Shown here one piece after another: positions 1 through 12,227 of a stretch of DNA of 36,703 nucleotides (positions are counted from its first letter, which is position 1; each line of letters opens with the position of its first letter). The notes beneath the pieces were generated by a model. The model saw nothing but the letters and a program-made list of their open reading frames with translations. It did no database searches and was not told the origin of the DNA. This stretch comes from Schoenoplectus triqueter (lineage: Eukaryota; Streptophyta; Magnoliopsida; Poales; Cyperaceae). The stretch is from contig CAXKVV010001592.1 in assembly GCA_964058805.1 (NCBI GenBank), positions 1 through 36,703 of the forward strand, read 5' to 3'. Position numbers and translations under genes: made by a program.

Positions 1-409
1 CAAAATGACCTAACATTTTCTAAAATGAATTTATGAAAAAAAAAATTAAAGTCCGACGATCCGAAATCTAAGCCGACCCGAAATTCGACTCAACCCAAAA
101 TAACATATCACAAAAAAAAACCCTACTCGGCCCGGCCTGACCCGAAATTACTCAAAATCCGAGACTACCCGATATCAGATGACCTGAAACCTGACCCGAC
201 CCGGACTCGAATGACCCAAAACCCGAGATGACCTGAGCTACTAAGAACTTTAAACCCGACCCGGCCCGAAATGACCTGAAACTCAAAAAAACCCGATAAT
301 GTTCAACGCAAAATCCAACCCGGATCAGATTGACCTGAACTAAACCCGTGACCCGATAATTTCCTTGATCAAACTTATCCGATCCGACCCACCCAATTGA
401 CACCTCTAA
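1..409 (-). mobile_element. GGGTC-family small transposon, copy A (left end off the window)
   Basis: The stretch is a degenerate run of GACCC, CCCGA and GACCTGA units. Read on the minus strand it is the GGGTC-rich sequence also seen at 8.5 kb and 14.0 kb. Its right end, ATTGACACCTCTA at 397-409, is the reverse complement of the terminus TAGAGGTGTCAAT shared with those copies. The other terminus lies outside the window, so no target duplication can be checked. The repetitiveness allows weak ORFs but no credible protein. Assignment to the family rests on the shared terminus and base composition. Confidence 0.6.
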
Positions 410-439
410 TGATTACTATACTTACGGGGACCGCAACAG

Positions 440-533
440 TGACACAATAACATAGAATCATATTAGAATAATATTTAGTATATTGTTGACACAATAACAT
501 AGAATCATATTAGAATAATATTTAGTATATTGT
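440..533. repeat. Perfect 47-bp tandem duplication (two units)
   Basis: Units 440-486 and 487-533 appear identical base for base, each starting TGACACAATAACATAG and ending TATATTGT. No divergence between units implies a recent duplication, for instance by replication slippage, or an assembly artefact. No gene is affected. Confidence 0.9.
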
Positions 534-3500
534 GTGGTTTTTATAATTGGTCTTGACTAGAACACGTTTCAGTATGACATAGGTTTTAAGTACTAATTAT
601 ATGTTATATATTAAGACTTTGAGATTTGTTACCATACTTAACTGCTTATAAGATAATTTACTTCATATCAAATTAAAATATCGGTTACATGCATATTAAT
701 ATTAAGCAGCCTCCGAGAGAAATTTACCCAAAGTTTTAACTGGGTCAAATTGGGCCGAGTCAAGCGAGAGAAGCACGGATGTATTTAAGGTCCGTTTAAA
801 AGGAGAAGAAGCTCCTACAAAAGAGGAATCTTACCCCGGTAGCTTAAAATTGAGGAGGAAGCATCCATTGAGATTGCATGTGAAGGCATTTACTGACAGT
901 GAATAAGGGGACTCAATTGCACTGCAAAAAGCTTTTCTGACCATGCAATTCTTTGCTATAGCACCTTTTCTTTTATTACAATCGTCTACACAAATCCATC
1001 TATGACAAAATATGTAGCTAGTCACTGAATTGGATGATATAGTACTTGCTATAGAAGACTCTCTTTGTTTGAGAAAACACCACATAAATCACTTCGCATT
1101 TGTGTGTACAGAGAACCCTGGAATATTTATATTTCCAAAAAAAAGATTATATTCCCTGCTTCTAAAGCCTTCTCTACTGGTGACACACACAACCCAAGAA
1201 AAGAACATAATAAACATAACCTTACCAATTCAAGTGATACATGTAAGCACAATCTAAGCAAGCAAGTAAAAGGTTCATAAGAATTGTTCTCTGTTTTCCT
1301 TTTCTTGGAAACAAACACTGTCTAATTCTTCAAAGAGTTTGCGGTCATGACTCCACCAAGCTGAAAATAGGATTATTCATATCGTTATTAAATTACCAAA
1401 TCTATGACTTTTTTTTTTGAGGTTCCAAATCTATGATTTCATTTTGAGGAACAGGGGCTAGGCCTATAAAATGATGATAGATAAGTACCAATATGACCTC
1501 CTCCTTAGAAGAGTTCAAACTTGTAAGGCTGTTATGATGGAAAGGAAGTACCAAAGTTGCCCCTTCTAAGGATAGCCATGATGTATGTATGTCTGCTTTA
1601 AATATTTTCCAGTGAGAGTACTCGAGTACCTGTTTCTCTTTAATTACATGTGACTGTTTTCATTTTCTTATTGTGCATTTGTATTTGTTTGTTTGCATGA
1701 AAAGATCAACACATGATCAGGATAAGATCACAGTCGGGGTACGGTCCTAGTTTCAGTGTCAAGTCTTGCAAATTAATCCGGTCATTATGAGAAATTATTT
1801 AGCAGAGCTTTCCTTACCATTCAACTAACCTGCCTCTTGATAAAATGAAGTAATATTAGAATGAAATATACTTTAAATCACTTTAAAGTGTCTAAATTAG
1901 ATGAAAAATGTATGAGGATAAAAAAGTCAAAAAATTATGAAGTTTAGTGATGTAACTTAATTTATGTTAACTTCGTAAAAGTTTTAACTTAATCATCTTA
2001 AATTGATCCTTTTTATTCTGTTTGATGTCTTAGAACGTCTTAAAATACTTAAATAATCATTGCATCACTATTACTTCACACGCAACATCACAACCAATAA
2101 TTTCCTTGCATGAAAAGTGACGCTCTCTCATATGTATGTCTTCTTTATTTGGCGCATAATATTAGTTTTCAATACTAATTAAAACTTGTACTTCACCACT
2201 TATCTTTTACAAGAAATTATAGATAACTTCAGTAGATTATTCTATTCCTGGTGAAGATTGAACTACAGAGAAAGTTGTAATTAATTATAACAGGTAATGC
2301 CGCAAGATAAATTTTCATAATGTGTGAGAAAATAGCTTTCTGAATTTTTATGCTTGACATAGTCACATAATCTCTCTAAAATTTCCAATTCAAAACAATC
2401 GATTCACAAAATATTAATCACACTAATGATTGAAATGGATATGAGAAATGACTGAAATATACTCGAACATTATATGTGATTATTTTAAAAATCAATATTT
2501 ATTTAATATTTTAAAACAAAACTATTATTATTAACTAACAAAGAATTGATTATATACCTGACAATGGTGCGCTGCTGACTTTCTATTTTTCATTTTGTAT
2601 TATCTTATTTATTGCGTCGAGGAAAATATATTTCACGACGACCAAAATTCAGGTACTTCTTTTATTTTATAAATAATTATAGTAGAAAAAAAATTGAACA
2701 TGTGTAACAATCGGAAATAAATATTGAAAAATATAACTAGAAAAAATCATAAAAAAATTATATGAATTGAAGAAAGTGTAGTAATGTACTAATGTTATGT
2801 TTCTAGGTCCATGAACTCTAATTCATTAGATACTTGTCGACAATATTTCCTAAATAAACCTATGCCAATGCTAAGATATATTTTTAAATTTTCGAATTTT
2901 TTTTGTGGCATGAAATGGACGGAAATTGAAGGGACTACAACGACACAAAAGTCTTACAAGAACAGTGAACTGAAAAAAAATAACGCGATACAAATAAGTT
3001 TTCCGATTATTAAAATAAAAAAAAATGCATTGGCTCTACCTCGAGCTAAATTTGGAGTATTAGTTGTCATTATAAATTTACCTAGCTAGCTAGATGAAGA
3101 ATATATGGGTGATACCGAATCAACATCATCTATAGTATTTTAAATTTTATAATGCTGTTTGAATTTAAACAGTAAATAACTTCTTTAAATCTAAATATTA
3201 TCCTGTTGTTCTCTTGACTGTACTACTGTTTCTTTTAGAAAACTGTCCACTATAAATTTTATAGTACTATAACATATACACAACCGGTGACACCATATCA
3301 ATCATCTCCAAAGGCCGATTGAGTAGATTCAGAAATTGAGTGGATCTATTGGTTAATCCCAACATATTTGGTCACCATATGAGTACTAAAATGAAATAGC
3401 AAATCAAACTAAAGGGATACTTTACATGATTGCATGATTGTTCTTGTCTTGCATCAGAGGACAGAGGAGACGAAGCTATGAAAAGCTCTGCAACCTAATA

Positions 3501-3820
3501 CTAATCACCCCACTCAAAGACTCAAATCCATATTAAAGTCAAGCTTTTACTCAACGGCCATAATTGTTTGGGTACTAAGCGATATAGCGCTGATTATTTT
3601 ACAACATGTATGGAGATCCGTGCCACCACCCACCAGTTTACAAATGAGGGGCAATACTACAATCTATCAATTGTCGTGCCGTTATTTTGATATCATTGAT
3701 TACAGTTTAAAAATATGAGGGCATAGTAATAACTTTTTTTGGGTCAATTTTAAAGTTTTCTTATAATTTATAGGGAAAAAAGAGAAAATCATTATACCAA
3801 ATAGTGTAAATTTTAAAAAG
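534..3820. other. Intergenic, AT-rich; no gene recognised
   Basis: Only short ORFs occur. The longest on the minus strand (831-1085, 84 codons) has several cysteines but matches no family I know and lacks a recognisable signal peptide. The rest is AT-rich with poly-A and poly-T tracts. I see no RNA gene or clear transposon end here. Confidence 0.5.
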
Positions 3821-3842
3821 AATGGGGTCAGCTGACCCCATT
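3821..3842. repeat. 22-bp perfect palindrome
   Basis: The two halves AATGGGGTCAG and CTGACCCCATT are exact reverse complements with no spacer. About 15 bases downstream is TATCCGCCTCCGCCAG, which read in reverse resembles the CAGNGGCGGA-type end of plant hAT-like MITEs. The palindrome may therefore be an internal part of a decayed hAT-type element. No matching left end or target duplication was found. Confidence 0.6.
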
Positions 3843-4206
3843 TGCAAACAGTGTATCCGCCTCCGCCAGTTTATAGCGGAAATGTCATGATGTCACGGCT
3901 AATAGTTTCATTTTCAATAATGCATTTATCGGCCATTGTATTAGAAAAAAATGAAAATATTGCTTAGTTGGAATTGAGACGTCACAACCTACAAATAGTA
4001 TTATTATAGCTATACTATATATAATTAAGCATGTAACGAATGGGTTATCCATTTAGTTTCATCAAAATATGAAACGTATGTGGTATCATTGTAACAACAG
4101 TTATATATCAAATCATTTGTTAAATAGCTCAGTAACATCATTGTAATATTAAAAATTTCTTTAATAATGATTTATAATAAAAAAATATTGTTAAAATAGA
4201 CTCTCA
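3843..4206. other. Intergenic, nothing recognised
   Basis: AT-rich sequence with no plausible ORF, RNA gene or transposon terminus, apart from the possible hAT-like end just right of the palindrome. Confidence 0.4.
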
Positions 4207-5225
4207 GAACCCAAAAAAATAGTAGAATAAACACTGCATTTAACAATGGTTCTGAGCTTATAACCGTTGTTAAGTGGTGCGTTTAGCAACAGTTCCTTCA
4301 AGGAACTAAGTAATCGTTGCTAAATGGTTCTGCTGACATTTGCTTTTTTGCTCTAACCAATAACATTTATTTTTATGAATTGCTCATCTCACTGTTCATT
4401 AATCCCAATCCAATGTTCTAAAAATAAAAATTTTAAAACTGAAATCTCACCGATTACTAACCCATTTTCATCTATTTTCATATATAAAAAGAGAGAAGGG
4501 AGAGACAAAGAGAGAAAGAAGAAAGAAAGAAGAGAGAAGAGAGACAGAAAAAATAAAAATAAAAATTCAACAATTTCAACTTCAAACGGTCATAATTTTT
4601 TATAGAAAACTCCGATTGAGGCGTTCTACGCGACCACAGAAAGATAACGATGAGATCTACATGGTTAATTTTTAATGCCGTTATCGCCATTTTCGGGGCC
4701 AAAAAACCTCATCTTCAAGCTCAAAAACTAATTTGAAGTTATTTTTCTGTTATTTCTTAGAAATTGTATAGGTTTTCATATTATTTTATGAGCAAGATGT
4801 ATATATATTTTTAGTAAATATTTTTCATTTGATGAATAATTATATTTCTTTCATATTAATTATTGAATGAATAATATATAATAATATTTATTCTTATCTA
4901 ATCAATATGACTCCATATTCATTATTTACTATTAATCAATATGACTCAATATCAATATGACTCGCATCTTTTAAAGAAAGTTAAATTAAAAAAAATCTTT
5001 AGCAACAGTTTTTAACTAATGACCATTACTAAAGAATTTTTTAATAACAGTTGCCAAGGTATCCTTTTTAACAATGGTTATTATTTAAGAATTATTATTA
5101 AATGTCTTCCAAAAATGGTTTTGACAATGTATTTTTAACAACAATTGTTTATACTTTTTAACACCCCTTTAATAATGGTTGGAGAACTGTTAAAGGGCTT
5201 TAAAAACTATTATTAAATCCAAGAT
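4207..5225. mobile_element. Probable non-autonomous CACTA-like element (subterminal inverted-repeat arrays)
   Basis: Both flanks carry repeated inverted motifs of the form TTTAGCAACAGTT / AACYRTTGCTAAA. On the left, TTAACAATGGTT pairs with AACCGTTGTTAA (4240-4272) and TTTAGCAAC with CGTTGCTAAA (4281-4324). On the right similar motifs recur at 4998-5034, 5041-5095 and 5160-5215. The middle (about 4566-4735) includes CTCCGATTGAGGCGTTCTA, a phrase I associate with plant CACTA-type repeats. Dense subterminal repeats of this sort are typical of CACTA elements, where transposase binds. No CACTA terminus or 3-bp target duplication was identified, so the borders are approximate and the class is an inference. 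No transposase gene is present. Confidence 0.35.
4491..4550. repeat. Purine (GA/GAAA) tract
   Basis: About 60 bases are almost entirely A and G on the plus strand (GAGAGAAGGGAGAGAC and similar units). It is simple sequence inside the CACTA-like region. The lysine/arginine-rich ORFs crossing it are a composition effect. Confidence 0.8.
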
Positions 5226-6186
5226 CTGTGAATTGCAATACTCTTTTCACACTGATGACGCAAACTAAAAGTTGAATAAAATTAACAAAGAAGATAGATC
5301 AGTGGACGCTTTTATCTTCTCTTCAGTTAATTTTTATTTCTCACTCATTAATGAAGGCAGTTTAAAAATTTGTCAATTGAATAAATTAAATCACCATCTA
5401 TTTTTAAACTTTATTGTAATGAAAAAAAACTGCCCAATAGACTACTTTACTTGGAAAAAGAAATTCTAATATTTTAGAAACTGTATTTTATTAAATGATG
5501 GATTAATTTTATTTAAGAATTTAAGAATTTTTATAATTAAATTTAGTATAATTTATATCTAAATAAAATATATCATTTAGTTATAAAAAAGATAATGTTA
5601 TGTACACCTATTTTTCAAAATATAAGAGCCCGCACAACGAGCATTACTTCAACTAACAATAAAGGATACATGTCTTTTGATTATTACATTCCTCTTAGTA
5701 AGAAATAGATTAATGTGCTGTGCATTATTATGTATATAACAGTAACTCGTGAGTAGTAATATATAATCCCAATAAATATGAAACATAGATTTAGCCAAGG
5801 CAACCCCACTACTACTAGAAAGTCCAAGGGTAGAATTGTCTTTTTTTGTACTACTCACCGATTCACGTGAATAAATACTGCATCAGCCTGGCTTGGTGTC
5901 GTGTGGATTAAAGAGCTCTGATGTAAATGTTAATTAATGTTTTCGTGATAATATAGAAGTTGGGTCTCTATACTATTCTTAATACATAAAGATTGTTAGA
6001 CTTTTAAGTTGTTCAAACATGATATATTATTTTTTACAGTTGATTTTGTTTTAAATTTTTCATGTACTTGAATTCAAAAATTCTTTTTATACTTAATATG
6101 AAACTTAACTCTTAAAATGATCCAATTGTTTGATATAACTTATGTGCTTAATTATAATAAATATATATAAATTTTATGTTACTAAT
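5226..6186. other. Intergenic, nothing recognised
   Basis: AT-rich sequence with short ORFs only (for example 5272-5469 plus and 5649-5858 minus). Neither has family resemblance. Confidence 0.4.
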
Positions 6187-6393
6187 GATTTATTCAAGGA
6201 CTATATTGCTGTGATGAAATCTGAGTTACAGCGTAATTTCCATAAAATTGACAAGAAACAAGAGTTAGCTAGAATTAGGCGAACTCAATCTAAATAGAGA
6301 CCAAAATATGAGGAAGCTGAAAATCTAAAACCAAGACTAGAGCAACTGAGCAAACAAAAATGGGAAGTGCAAAAGGTTGCAATTAATATATAG
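6187..6393 (+). pseudogene. Fragment of a coiled-coil protein exon, broken by a stop
   Basis: One frame reads 36 codons (starting DLFKDYIAVMKSELQRN), meets TAG at 6295-6297, then continues in the same frame for 31 codons (PKYEEAENLKPRLEQLSKQK within it) to TAG at 6391-6393. The composition is charged, with Lys/Glu/Gln and heptad-like leucines, which looks like a protein-coding coiled coil rather than random AT-rich translation. A further open stretch ending at 6823-6825 (tail SDEMLLNLMNVQGIQRL) follows a possible splice acceptor near 6737. It may be a later exon of the same relic. I do not recognise the family. The internal stop and lack of a start codon suggest a decayed gene fragment. Confidence 0.35.
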
Positions 6394-8535
6394 AACTTCA
6401 AACAAATATTACAATCGTGGGTGGTTTGGTTCTGCCTCTTGTGTTTATTCTATCAATTTGAAATCTTTTGATCATCTGTTTTAGATTTATATTTTGACAT
6501 AATTTTAATAGGTTTAACACTCGGGGTCTATTTTTCTTGTTGGATTCTTTTTCAGGAATGTGGGAGTATACTTTAGAATTATCTTCTGATGATCGTGTAT
6601 TTGCACAATCGTTATTATGTATATATGGGTGGCAGGTTTGGAAATTATGAAATTCTGTGGTTTTTAATGGGGCTGTGATTACTAATTTTCGTTCTTTTTT
6701 ACTTTCATGTCATGTTTCAATTTTCTTTATATACAGGTTTAAATACTGATTTGGAGTCGTATCGTTCTGATGAAATGCTTCTGAATTTGATGAATGTTCA
6801 AGGGATACAACGCTTGACTCCATAGTTTCATTACTGCTTAATCTTTGTTTTTTGAATCATTTTGTTACGATTTGGTACTATGTTCTAACTGGTGATATGT
6901 TGGGCTGCTTTGTTTTGTTATTCGGGATGGTATAGGTAGTTATGATAGTTTGAAACTTTTAGATGTTATGTTTTGTAAAGTTTGATGTCTTGTTACTAAC
7001 TTTGGTAAGGTTATTTTTAAAAAGAAATGAAAACAAACAAATAGTTGTCTGCTTTCACCAAAAATATATAAACTTTACTTATTGAACGCTACTGAAATAT
7101 ACGGACATTTTGGCCAAGTATATAATTATCTATTTTAGCCTTCAGAAGAAAAATGCAGACTTTTGTTGTCCTGTTATCAATGTGAAAGATTACAAAATTG
7201 TACAAGGAAGAAATCTACTTCCTTGTCGACATTTTTGTCGTTGACTGATCGGTTAATTAGTTAGCTTTTGTGGTTTATTTTTACAACACTAATGATGACC
7301 TTTGAATAATTTTTATCGTAGTTTTTTTAGTGCCAGAGAGTACATAAATTTTCAACTTTTTGGTTCCTTGAATATAAATCCGTAATACATATAGAGAGAG
7401 ACTAATTGTTGTAATTTTTATATTTCGACCGATATAAAAAATTCATCAAATAATATATATTTTAAAACATCTAAAATTTTAATTTATAACTCTCATTAAA
7501 TTCTTTATAAAAAATTTAATTCGATATAAACAAATTATTTTTGGAGGTTACTGTGCATTTATTTTCAATTTTTGCAATTATTTTTTGGCTGGTTTTTAAA
7601 AATTTAAAATAAATACTTAAAAATTAATATATATATTTTTGAAAAATCAGCTCAAAATTTCAATACTTTAATTGACATTGGAGCTCTTACATGTGAGCTC
7701 TTGTATTTATAATCAAGATCCTAAATAGCGCACTATATTATTTTTCAAGCTCAAAGCTATGTTATGGATCAGTTGCGCAATGTCAAGTTATTTTTTACTG
7801 CTATAGCGGTAATAGCGGCCACAATAGCGCATAACACACAACAGTAAAATAGCACGCTATTCAATATAAATTATTATTTTTATTCAAGATTAATTTTATA
7901 CAACTTGAGAGGTACAAAACTCATGTAGTTATGGTAATTAAGAAAGTGGTATGATTTATGGTTATTTAGATTATTTAAGAACAAATATTTAGTTTTACAG
8001 TGTCAGCAATATTTTGAATTGCGAATCCAAGTTTGTATCGATTAATTATAAATTTATAACTCTTTAACCAATATTATTGTTACTTAGTTTCTCTATAAAA
8101 TTCTCATTTTATATATAAAACCACTTCAATAAAGAATTCTTTGATTTCTAAATTCTTCATATTCTTAATTATTAAGATTTTTTTGTTAATAATAATTTTC
8201 TTATACTAAAAAGAATGAAATAAATCCCCATCATAAAGAGGATTTTTCTTGAAAAAAATTAATACTTGATTTTCAGGCTTCTTTATTCAAAAGAAAATAT
8301 GTGAAAAAAAATATAATTTTTAAATTAGAAGAAATTATGTATGATAGCTTTTACAATAGCATGCTATAGCTAATAGTTTTTTTTCAAACACCGACACAAT
8401 AATAATATTTTGGACAACAATTAATATTTATTAATTGAAAAATTAATGAAGTTTCAGTTTATATATTTATTTTTGATGCACAGAGAACGAAAAGCTACTA
8501 TTTGTAAACGTGATATTAGTTAAACATAAACCTTA
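6394..8535. other. Intergenic, very AT-rich
   Basis: No gene recognised beyond the possible short exon near 6737-6825. Between about 7723 and 7860 the motif AAATAGCRCRCTAT occurs twice around a GC-richer ATAGCGGTAATAGCGG stretch, and a related AATAGCATGCTATAG occurs near 8355. This suggests an unidentified repeat. Confidence 0.4.
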
Positions 8536-8544
8536 TGGTCAATT

Positions 8545-8828
8545 AGGGATGTCAATTATTGATCCGATCCAACTTGAATCCGATCCGATCCGAAAATAAA
8601 TGGATCAGATATGAATCTAATTTTTTATGACCCGAATCGATTATGATTTAGTACAAATTAAATCTTAAATCATAAATTAATTAATATTTATTCACTTAAA
8701 ATAATATAAAAATAATTAATAAAATATTTAATTATTTTTGTCCCGAATGTAACCAGTCGGATTCGGATCGGGCCAAGAAAAATAATAAAATAATAATGAT
8801 CAGACCGACCAGATCCATTAACACCCTA
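8545..8828. mobile_element. GGGTC/GGATC-family small transposon, copy B
   Basis: The element starts AGGGATGTCAAT and ends ATTAACACCCTA, imperfect terminal inverted repeats matching the termini of copies A and C. The interior has GATCCGATCCGATCC near the left end and GGATTCGGATCGGGCC near the right. It is flanked by TGGTCAATT (8536-8544) and CGATCAATT (8829-8837), matching at 7 of 9 positions, as expected for an aged 9-bp target duplication. It encodes no protein, so it would be non-autonomous. A 9-bp duplication suggests a Mutator-like transposase, but the class is inferred. Confidence 0.6.
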
Positions 8829-8837
8829 CGATCAATT

Positions 8838-10843
8838 TTATAATATAAGAAAGTATGGCTCCACAAAAGGTTTAATAATAGCGTTGCATTTAATATAATT
8901 ATATTTTATGATGTTTATATATTTTTAAATGTAACAAGTATTTATGTTTTTCTTTTTTCATGTATTTAATATATCCAATTGTGCTTTTTCTTTTCACAAT
9001 TTATTATTCAATTTAGATTCCGCTAATAACTCATTTATGTTGTATAATGACAACATTGTACAAAATAAATTTTGCATAATAAAATCACAACATACATAAT
9101 AACCATTTTAATATATATAATAAAGTCCATATCGATAATAATATCAACAATCATACCTCTACTTTTTATTAAACATTTAGGTATCATGATCCTGCAATAG
9201 TTCAGATTTTTATATCGAATTTCAGAGTTAATGTCAATCATTAGATTGAGTGGCTCTTTAAATAATCTTGCTATATGTATGCTCGTTCGTGTTGAAGTTA
9301 TGTTTTTTTTAATTTTATTTGTTACACGAAATGTTGTATAATAAAGAAGTACAATTGATTAATTTCTTTCTTTTTTCTTTAAATTTCTCTCAAGTCTAAA
9401 TATCAACTTATTTTAAATTCAGAATACTATTTTTTTTCTCAATTCTACATTTATTTTATATTAATTTCGTATTCATAATTGAAATTTACGTGAATTGCTA
9501 AATTATCTTCATTTTTTTTATTTTCTTATGAAATCTGAATATTTTATTTTTAAAAACCATCACTCGTAACACACACGAGCAAGATACTATTTTATATATT
9601 AGCTTCGAAAAGAAAATTGTGTCTATAAAGAGACTCTTTCTACGTAATTATCGTAAAAATATGCTTCATCATAAAATTTCGTCCATTATATTTTTAAAAC
9701 ATGATGTTAATTTTCTTTGTTTCTTTTTTCCGATAATTTGAATGATAAAAATTTTAGTCTTGTTTCTTCGCAGGTAATGTATCGAATCGAATTCTGAGAT
9801 CCGGAATCCGATAATTTTCAAAGGAAAAGGCAACAGAGAATGATAGCATGGATTGAAGGAAAGAACTTGGGAGACTGATAATAATTAATAAATGCAGAGA
9901 GGGAATCACAGGTGTAGAGGTGATACTGGATTTCACCTCTATATCAGAATTAAGAGTTTATTAAAAAAAAAGATAAAAAAATAAATGTAGAGAGGAGGCA
10001 AAATGTAATAATAACGAAAGCGGGTAATAAAGGAAGAAAACCAAAATAGCATAAATAGCATCGATGGAGATTGGAGAACGCCATCATTATTCATTGGGTT
10101 GCTTCGGCCATCATTGCGAATCTTGGGCCGAATTCTCCCCACCCATAATTTATCATAATCATCATCGTTTTTTTATGGCTTCTCTTTTTTCCTTTTACCC
10201 CTCAGTTCCTACTTTTACATATGCAGTTTTTTTTCCTTTATATTTATTGTTGGTTGTTGACCAGAACAATCATTCGCAAAAATCAAATAAAAATGGTTTC
10301 TCAAATAATGCGGAAAACTTGCTTTCAATATAGGGTGCTATATAGTACCCTCAAATAACGCGGAAAATAGTGCCCTCAAATGATGCGAAAAAGAAATGTT
10401 GACTTATCTTGCTGGAAATTATAATTTCATATCTATAATTTTATCACATAAGTATAACTATTTTATAACTTCAATATTTCTGACTGCTGTGATTTCTGCT
10501 TAGAATATTATCTTTAAAATGTCATCACATTATATATCCAAATTTTTTTTACAGAAAGCTGAGAATCCTTCTCTCAAATTTCAAGATAATATAAAGTTTC
10601 ACCTATAAATCTAGATATAACCTTTGTCCTTAAAATCCTGAATTATAATCTGGAGGACGTTTGTTTTTTTAGTATGCAAATAATTATCAAATATTGAAAT
10701 TTTGTAAAATAACTAAAAAGATAATACTATTTATAATGTAAGATAAATAAAGTACTGCCGTAAGTCTTAATAAAATGAATAGTTACTACAAGAGTTGCTT
10801 AAAAATTGATATAATCATATAACGCGCATGTTATTCAACAACG
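8838..10843. other. Intergenic; no gene confidently recognised
   Basis: AT-rich sequence. Around 9760-10145 the base composition is less biased, and both strands have short ORFs (minus 9754-9936 and 9939-10142, plus 10064-10333). None has a recognisable domain, and the region might be the decayed 5' end of a gene. Near 10302-10395 a motif like CTCAAATRAYGCGGAAAA occurs three times. Confidence 0.4.
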
Positions 10844-10854
10844 GTCATGATTAC
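10844..10854. promoter_or_regulatory. Near-consensus HD-ZIP III binding site upstream of the ZPR gene
   Basis: The sequence GTCATGATTAC differs by one base from the near-palindromic HD-ZIP III site GTAAT(G/C)ATTAC. It lies about 350 bp upstream of the TATA box of the LITTLE ZIPPER gene. HD-ZIP III factors such as REVOLUTA are known to activate ZPR genes, so the position is functionally plausible. An 11-mer with one mismatch can occur by chance in AT-rich DNA, so this is a prediction only. Confidence 0.35.
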
Positions 10855-11059
10855 CTAAACAAATATTGAACGGATCTGTACTTGAAAAACAATTATATCG
10901 TCTTGAACGGTCTTTTTGCAAAGCGTCCTTTCAACTATGATAATTTATTACTATCAATTTGTTCTTGAACTTAAAAGACAACTAGAAAAATCAGGCTAAA
11001 TCACGTGACGCCACCACCCCCACCTCTCCGGCCTCATCATTAGCCAACATTAAACAGCT

Positions 11060-11210
11060 TCTCTCTCTCTGCTTGGTTTACATAATTTTTCTACCAAATA
11101 ACATGCATGATCGGAGAGAGAAAGAGAGAGCGACACACAGAGAGATTGACATTTGGACACGATGTTTCTCTAAGCTCGGTGTGAGCCCCATGTTTTGAGC
11201 CTATAAATAG
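11060..11210 (+). promoter_or_regulatory. Core promoter of the ZPR gene: CT and GA tracts plus TATA box
   Basis: A CTCTCTCTCT tract (about 11060-11070) and a GAGAGAGAAAGAGAGAG tract (11114-11130) precede TATAAATAG at 11202-11210. GA/CT repeats are typical targets of plant BPC/GAGA-binding proteins. Transcription would start about 30 bp downstream of the TATA box, near 11233. The leader has no ATG before the annotated start codon. Confidence 0.65.
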
Positions 11211-11337
11211 AACACAAACCCCACCGCCCAAAAACCATCACACACACAACACAACACACAGACACACTCTGCTACTATTCTGAGTAACGCCGCTCCTTCT
11301 CCTCCTTGCTTCTTGCAAGCCAAACAGATAGCTTCAG

Positions 11338-12188
11338 GTGACCGCTTTGCATAGCAACATATTGATATCTCTATCCATATTCTTTCTTTTCAGAGGATCC
11401 TTTTTTGATCTTCCGTTCACCTTTTCTGTTAAGAACGCATACAGTTTTTAACTGTGCGCTCATGTATGCCGGATTTGTTATTTGCACTTGCTAAATTTAT
11501 TCTAGGAGCTGCTATACGATCAGACACTGCATGTTAGTTATATATTAAGATCACTATGTTTTGGGTTTTTGGAAAACACTTCGACTCTGTTTCGTGCATA
11601 TCGAATATTTAGTACGTGGTTTGGATATTCATAGTGAAGCGTACCCCTGCAGTGTTATATGTCAAATGTGTCTTTGAATTATCATTACTATTTAGGTTGC
11701 AGTTGCGAATATTGAATTCTGTCTCGGGCAAATTAATTAATGCAAAATTTCATAATATATAATTACAAAGATTAGGAGTAATAGTTATATCTTAGATTCT
11801 GTGATATGAAAGAAAAATGGTGCACATTTTCTTGTAGTTTTGCACTTATAAAACTCTTACAATTTCCTTTTGGTGCAAGATATCCTGCCAATTTTAAAAG
11901 GTGCAATTTTTAAAGTGATTACATTTGCCGAGAAACTTAGTTGTTTGTCTTTCTTTTCTTCTCTTTTGTCTCCTCTAGCATGCCATGGTGTGGTACTCAT
12001 AGGCCATATAGCTTTTAAGAGCACTTTCATTTTCTCTGCTTTACAAGGTTCAGTTTTTCGTTTCCAAAGACCAAAGATAGGAAACAATACACTGTGCCTC
12101 CACTTTATTTATTTTTTACTTTCTTTTCAATTGTTTTTGGGAAGTGAAACTTAACAAATCTTTTTCTCCACATGTATTAATTTTCTAG
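11338..12188 (+). other. Intron in the 5' UTR of the ZPR gene
   Basis: The donor CAG|GTGACC at 11337/11338 and the acceptor TTTTCTAG at 12188 bound an 851-bp T-rich intron. The upstream exon (about 11233-11337) is rich in CA and CT and has no ATG. After the acceptor, 39 bases lead directly to the start codon without another ATG. The short ORFs on both strands inside it are not credible genes. Borders are inferred from splice consensus only. Confidence 0.6.
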
Positions 12189-12227
12189 GCTTTGTGGGTC
12201 ATTAGAGCGAATCCCTAGGCAACTGAA

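Noticed and set aside
831..1085. Minus-strand 84-codon ORF with several cysteines
   Set aside because: No signal peptide, no regular cysteine spacing of a known peptide family and no supporting promoter or splice context. It could be chance.
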